This document shows, piece by piece, positions 15,838-19,032 of a stretch of 19,032 nucleotides of DNA. The notes under the pieces were generated by a model, which saw nothing but the letters and a program-made list of their open reading frames with translations, was not told the DNA's origin and did no database searches. The position numbers and the translations under genes were made by a program. This DNA is from Alphaproteobacteria bacterium. Lineage in GTDB: Bacteria; Pseudomonadota; Alphaproteobacteria; RF32; CAG-239. The stretch is taken from positions 1 through 19,032 of the forward strand of contig JAGCFG010000081.1 of assembly GCA_017650255.1 (NCBI GenBank), read 5' to 3'. Position 1 is the first letter of the stretch. Each line of letters begins with the position of its first letter.

Positions 15838-16929
15838 TTAGCTGTTGATTCTCATTTTGTAGAAAGAGCGCCATACAAATACGAGAGCAACCAAGAACAA
15901 GGCTACACCTGCGCCGAGCGCTATACAACGCGGGGCAGAAACAGCCATTTCTACTGCCAACAATCCAAACAAAGTTGTGAACTTGATGATTGGGTTTAAT
16001 GCAACAGAAGACGTGTCTTTGTATGGGTCACCCACGGTATCGCCAACAACGGCTGCATCGTGCAAAGCAGAACCTTTTTCTTTGAGGTCAACTTCTACAA
16101 CTTTTTTAGCATTATCCCATGCGCCACCAGCGTTTGCCATGTATAAGGCTTGGAACAAACCAAATACGGCAATGGAAATAAGATAGCTGGCAAACAGGTC
16201 AGGATTGAAACATGCCAATGCGATGGTTAAGCAGAAAATAACCATAAAGATGTTAAACATACCTTTTTGAGCGTATATGGTGCAAATTCTGACCACTGAT
16301 TTGGAATCTTCTATTGAAGCCGCTTTTTGGGTGTCTAATTTTATGTGTTGTTTGATGTAGTCAACAGCACGATATGCACCGGTTGAAACAGCTTGCATGG
16401 AAGCTCCGGAGAACCAGTAAATAACCGCTCCGCCAAGAAGCAAACCAAACAATACCATCGGGTTCATTAAGTTCAGCTCAAGGTTGAGGAGCAAGATGAT
16501 CGAGAAAATCATGGTTGTAGCACCAATTACGGCGGTACCTATCAAAACAGGTTTTGCTGTTGCTTTGAAGGTGTTTCCGGCTGAATCGTTGCGTTCCAAT
16601 AACTCTTTTCCGGTAGAAAAGTTCGGTTCAAAATCATAATCTTTTTTGATTTCTGTTTTGATGCCTTTTATCTGTTCAATTTGTGACAATTCAAAAACAG
16701 ATTGAGCATTATCTGTAACAGGGCCATAGCTGTCAACAGCGATGGTAACCGGTCCCATTCCCAACATTCCGAATGCTACCAAACCAAAAGCAAATACGCT
16801 CGGGTATACCATGTAGGTATCCAATCCGCTGATGGAGGTAAAGTAGGCAACAGCCATTAAACCAACTATTACCAAGCCTTTCCAGAAAGCAGAGAAGTTA
16901 CCTGCAACCATGCCGGAGATAATGTTCAA
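15838..16929 (-). CDS. hppA: Membrane pyrophosphatase, C-terminal half (downstream of an in-frame stop)
   Basis: This is the C-terminal half of an ion-pumping membrane pyrophosphatase, in the same reading frame as the upstream half. Numbering in the joined frame (stop = codon 426), it carries VDSYGPVTDNA, GNTFKA at 560-565 with K564, and the catalytic DTVGDPYKDTS at 739-749, plus several hydrophobic segments and a normal C-terminus. Homology clearly begins before the first usable start: the codons between the TAA and TTG 16929 still read as conserved protein (HVQEIVNASRQAGASLN). The TTG has only a weak AGG upstream; ATG 16914 is an alternative. Translation could come from readthrough, from re-initiation at TTG/ATG, or not at all. 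All visible motifs are intact, which argues for a recent lesion or an assembly error rather than old decay. Confidence 0.8.
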   Translation of the reverse strand: MNIISGMVAGNFSAFWKGLVIVGLMAVAYFTSISGLDTYMVYPSVFAFGLVAFGMLGMGPVTIAVDSYGPVTDNAQSVFELSQIEQIKGIKTEIKKDYDFEPNFSTGKELLERNDSAGNTFKATAKPVLIGTAVIGATTMIFSIILLLNLELNLMNPMVLFGLLLGGAVIYWFSGASMQAVSTGAYRAVDYIKQHIKLDTQKAASIEDSKSVVRICTIYAQKGMFNIFMVIFCLTIALACFNPDLFASYLISIAVFGLFQALYMANAGGAWDNAKKVVEVDLKEKGSALHDAAVVGDTVGDPYKDTSSVALNPIIKFTTLFGLLAVEMAVSAPRCIALGAGVALFLVALVFVWRSFYKMRINS

Positions 16930-16980
16930 AGAAGCACCTGCTTGGCGGCTTGCATTAACAATTTCTTGAACATGGATTTA
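16930..16980 (-). other. In-frame stop junction splitting hppA
   Basis: TAA at 16980-16978 ends the upstream hppA reading frame (…FTKIFTSSK). The same frame continues for 16 codons that resemble the conserved cytoplasmic loop of the enzyme before the next usable start at 16929. The distance 18255 to 16929 is an exact multiple of three, so no net frameshift is involved. Confidence 0.9.
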
Positions 16981-18255
16981 TTTTGACGAAGTGAATATTT
17001 TGGTAAATTCAGGAATGATTGCAGATGCGAAAGTTCCGCAGCTGATGATGATGGAAAGTTTCCACCAGAGATCTTCGCCCATATTACCAATCATTAAATA
17101 TGAAATTCCAAAGGTTACGGCAATTGACAAGATTGAGGTTATCCATACCAAACTTGTTAACGGTGTTTCAAAATCGAAATCTTGTTTGTTGCCAAACAAA
17201 ATTTTTGAAAGTCTGCCGTTGATCAAATATGAAATGATTGATGTTAAAACCATCATTAAACGCATGGAGAAAATCCAAACAATCAAACGAGCTTGAATAT
17301 CTATGCCGTCAGCCATTAAAGACAAGCTGCCGTTGGGATTATAGGCCATACCGGTAGCCAAAACGATGAAGCTGATCAAAGCAACGCCTGTAACACCATA
17401 GGTTTCAAAACCATCGGCGGTCGGTCCAACAGAATCGCCGGCGTTGTCGCCGGTGCAGTCAGCGATAACACCAGGGTTACGTGCATCGTCTTCATCAATT
17501 TTGAAAATAATTTTCATTAAGTCAGCGCCAATGTCGGCAATTTTTGTGAAGATGCCACCACAAATACGCAAAGCCGATGCACCCAAAGATTCACCGATTG
17601 CGAATCCAACAAAGCATGCTCCGGCATTTTCTCTCGGTATGAAAAGCAAAATCATAATCATCATAAAGAGCTCTACACAAATGAGCAATACTCCGATTGA
17701 CATACCTGACTGCAACGGCAGAGCCATTACAGGATATGCTTTACCTTTCAATGATGCAAAAGCTGTTCTGGCGTTTGCATAAGTGTTGATGCGCATACCA
17801 AACCATGCAACAGTGAAAGAACCGAGAATACCCAAAATTGACCATAACAAAATGTTTAAGACCATAGGGAGAGGTGTTCCATTCAGGCCAAAGAAATAGT
17901 AGAAAATGCAAACAGCGATAAATGCTTCTAATACGAGCAAAAGCAAAGCTTGTTGTTTCATATAAGTTTTGCATGTTTCATAAATTAGGTTGGCCATATC
18001 TGCCATGGATTTGTGAACAGGCATTTTTTTGATTTTAATAAATTCATACAAACCAAAAATTGCGCCCAATCCGCAAATGCTCAAACCGTAAAGCAAAATT
18101 TGCGATCCGGTTAGAGTATAGCCGAAGAGGTTGTAATAAACATCCAAACTTGGAATGTTTAAATCAATTTCAGAGGCTGTTGCAGCAGAGGCAAACGCGC
18201 ACATAAACAGTGCAAATGTTGCAACTGCTGAACTGACTTTTTTCAATAATTTCAT
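16978..18255 (-). CDS. hppA: Membrane pyrophosphatase (ion-pumping), N-terminal half, truncated by an in-frame stop
   Basis: Intact members of this family are single inner-membrane proteins of roughly 700-800 residues that couple pyrophosphate hydrolysis to H+ or Na+ export. This reading frame gives 425 residues and stops at TAA 16978, where homology continues in frame; the joined product would be 804 residues. It begins with a signal-like hydrophobic segment (about 8-28) and then several membrane spans. It carries the substrate-binding region: D241 and D245 in ADIGADL, DDARNPG at 256-262 and IADCTGDNAGD with D266, D270 and D274. The TADGFETYG variant that follows differs from the common AADLFETY form. 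The ATG has AAGGA 8 nt upstream. It appears monocistronic. A lone N-terminal half would lack the second half of the active site. Confidence 0.88.
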   Translation of the reverse strand: MKLLKKVSSAVATFALFMCAFASAATASEIDLNIPSLDVYYNLFGYTLTGSQILLYGLSICGLGAIFGLYEFIKIKKMPVHKSMADMANLIYETCKTYMKQQALLLLVLEAFIAVCIFYYFFGLNGTPLPMVLNILLWSILGILGSFTVAWFGMRINTYANARTAFASLKGKAYPVMALPLQSGMSIGVLLICVELFMMIMILLFIPRENAGACFVGFAIGESLGASALRICGGIFTKIADIGADLMKIIFKIDEDDARNPGVIADCTGDNAGDSVGPTADGFETYGVTGVALISFIVLATGMAYNPNGSLSLMADGIDIQARLIVWIFSMRLMMVLTSIISYLINGRLSKILFGNKQDFDFETPLTSLVWITSILSIAVTFGISYLMIGNMGEDLWWKLSIIISCGTFASAIIPEFTKIFTSSK

Positions 18256-18382
18256 GATATTTTTCCTTAAAAAATTAAGTTGAACAATGAATGGCTAAAG
18301 GCTACAACTTTAGAATTATTATTGCAAGTCTTAAATAAAATAATTGCAAAGTTGAAAGAATCTCTGTGAATAAAATAAAAAA

Positions 18383-18410
18383 AACAGCGTCGATTTTTAC
18401 CGACGCTGTT
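18383..18410 (-). terminator. Rho-independent terminator of pnp
   Basis: A perfect 10-bp GC-rich stem (AACAGCGTCG / CGACGCTGTT) with an 8-nt loop is followed on the minus strand by T8, 16 nt beyond the pnp stop. It is the strongest terminator in the window and should isolate hppA from pnp. Confidence 0.92.
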
Positions 18411-18426
18411 TATGGTTTTTGGGGTT

Positions 18427-19032
18427 TTATTGCTCTAAGTCTTCACCAGTTTCTTGGTTGACCCGTTTTGCGGATAATTTTATTTTTCCGCGGTTGTCGG
18501 TACCAAGACATTTAACCCACATTTGGTCACCTTCTTTATAAAAGTCAGAAACAGAAGCAATTCTTTCGTTCTTGACTTCGGAAATGTGAACCAAACCTTC
18601 GGTTGTTCCCAGAAAGCGGACAAAAGCTCCAAATTCCATGATTTTGGTAATTGTACCATGGTAAATTTTGCCGACTTCAGGCTCTGCCACAATACTCATA
18701 ACCCAATCGTAGGCGGCTTTACCGTCTTCACCATTAACGGCTGCAATATGAACAATTCCGTCTTCACTGATTTCGATTTTTGAGTTGGTTTTTTCGGTAA
18801 TTTCACGAATAACCTTTCCGCCGGTTCCGATGACTTCGCGAATTTTATCGACAGGAATTTTCAAAGCGATAATTTTTGGTGCCAAAGGTGATATTTCGGC
18901 TCTTGGTTCTGCAATGGCTTTTGCCATTTCTCCAAGAATGTGGATGCGACCCTCATGAGCTTGTGCAAGAGCGTTTTTCATAATCTCTTTGGTAATGGAT
19001 GTAATTTTAATATCCATTTGCAAAGCGGTAAC
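18427..19032 (-). CDS. pnp: Polynucleotide phosphorylase, C-terminal part (5' end beyond right edge)
   Basis: These are the last 201 codons of PNPase, the phosphorolytic 3'-5' exoribonuclease of the RNA degradosome. The frame is open to the window edge (VTALQMDIK), so the TTG at 19023 is not a real start. The segment begins with the end of the second RNase PH-like core ([19 protein letters not shown], then GRIHIL). A KH domain follows ([20 protein letters not shown], with the GxxG loop GTGG) and then an S1 RNA-binding domain ([20 protein letters not shown], later GLVHISEV and KIKLSAKR). The tail after S1 is short ([10 protein letters not shown]), without the long charged extension seen in some proteobacteria. 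It is closed by a strong terminator. Confidence 0.95.
   Translation of the reverse strand, partial: VTALQMDIKITSITKEIMKNALAQAHEGRIHILGEMAKAIAEPRAEISPLAPKIIALKIPVDKIREVIGTGGKVIREITEKTNSKIEISEDGIVHIAAVNGEDGKAAYDWVMSIVAEPEVGKIYHGTITKIMEFGAFVRFLGTTEGLVHISEVKNERIASVSDFYKEGDQMWVKCLGTDNRGKIKLSAKRVNQETGEDLEQ

Noticed and set aside
15838..18255. UAA reassignment to a sense codon as an explanation for the hppA stop
   Set aside because: TAA terminates nearly all other genes in the window at the expected protein ends.
18256..18426. tRNA or small RNA in the hppA-pnp gap
   Set aside because: Apart from the pnp terminator and the hppA ribosome site I see only AT-rich sequence, with no cloverleaf or second hairpin.
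1..19032. Mobile elements, CRISPR arrays or phage genes
   Set aside because: No transposase, integrase, long repeats or regularly spaced repeats were found on either strand.

Overview
This 19 kb window reads as chromosomal core sequence from an AT-rich Gram-negative bacterium, most likely an uncultured alphaproteobacterium. The reasons are an AddAB-type rather than RecBCD-type end-resection helicase/nuclease with an alphaproteobacterial-style AddB, an alphaproteobacterial-style LptF/LptD/SurA/RsmA cluster, and a proton-pumping pyrophosphatase. The LPS export genes imply an outer membrane. All readable genes use the standard code, and 13 of 14 terminal stop codons are TAA. Gene order looks compacted: lptG and pdxA are missing from their usual places. 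That fits a reduced, possibly host-associated genome, but this is inference. I see no IS element, phage gene, CRISPR array, tRNA or rRNA.

Layout. Positions 1-5180 (minus strand) hold a tightly packed cluster transcribed as rph, rdgB, addB, addA (addA runs off the left edge). Its cistrons abut or overlap. A perfect TATAAT lies just before rph, directly behind the terminator of typA. typA (5281-7098, minus) and a two-cluster ferredoxin (7228-7467, minus) each have their own terminator. Two small plus-strand genes that I cannot assign (7541-8023 and 8167-8565) follow, each closed by a rho-independent terminator. Next comes htpG (8675-10513, plus), preceded by what looks like a heat-shock (RpoH) promoter.

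htpG converges on rsmA, and their stop codons overlap. Positions 10510-15742 (minus) form an envelope-biogenesis operon, lptF, lptD, surA, rsmA: LPS transport (LptF, LptD), outer-membrane protein folding (SurA) and 16S rRNA dimethylation (RsmA). Upstream of it is a membrane pyrophosphatase gene (hppA, 15838-18255, minus) split into two open reading frames by a single in-frame TAA, with all catalytic motifs intact on both sides. The right edge holds the KH and S1 end of polynucleotide phosphorylase (pnp), followed by a strong terminator.

I found no undescribed multi-gene system. The most notable items are the interrupted hppA, the two orphan genes, the missing lptG/pdxA, the RpoH-like promoter at htpG and a possible leaderless promoter at lptF.
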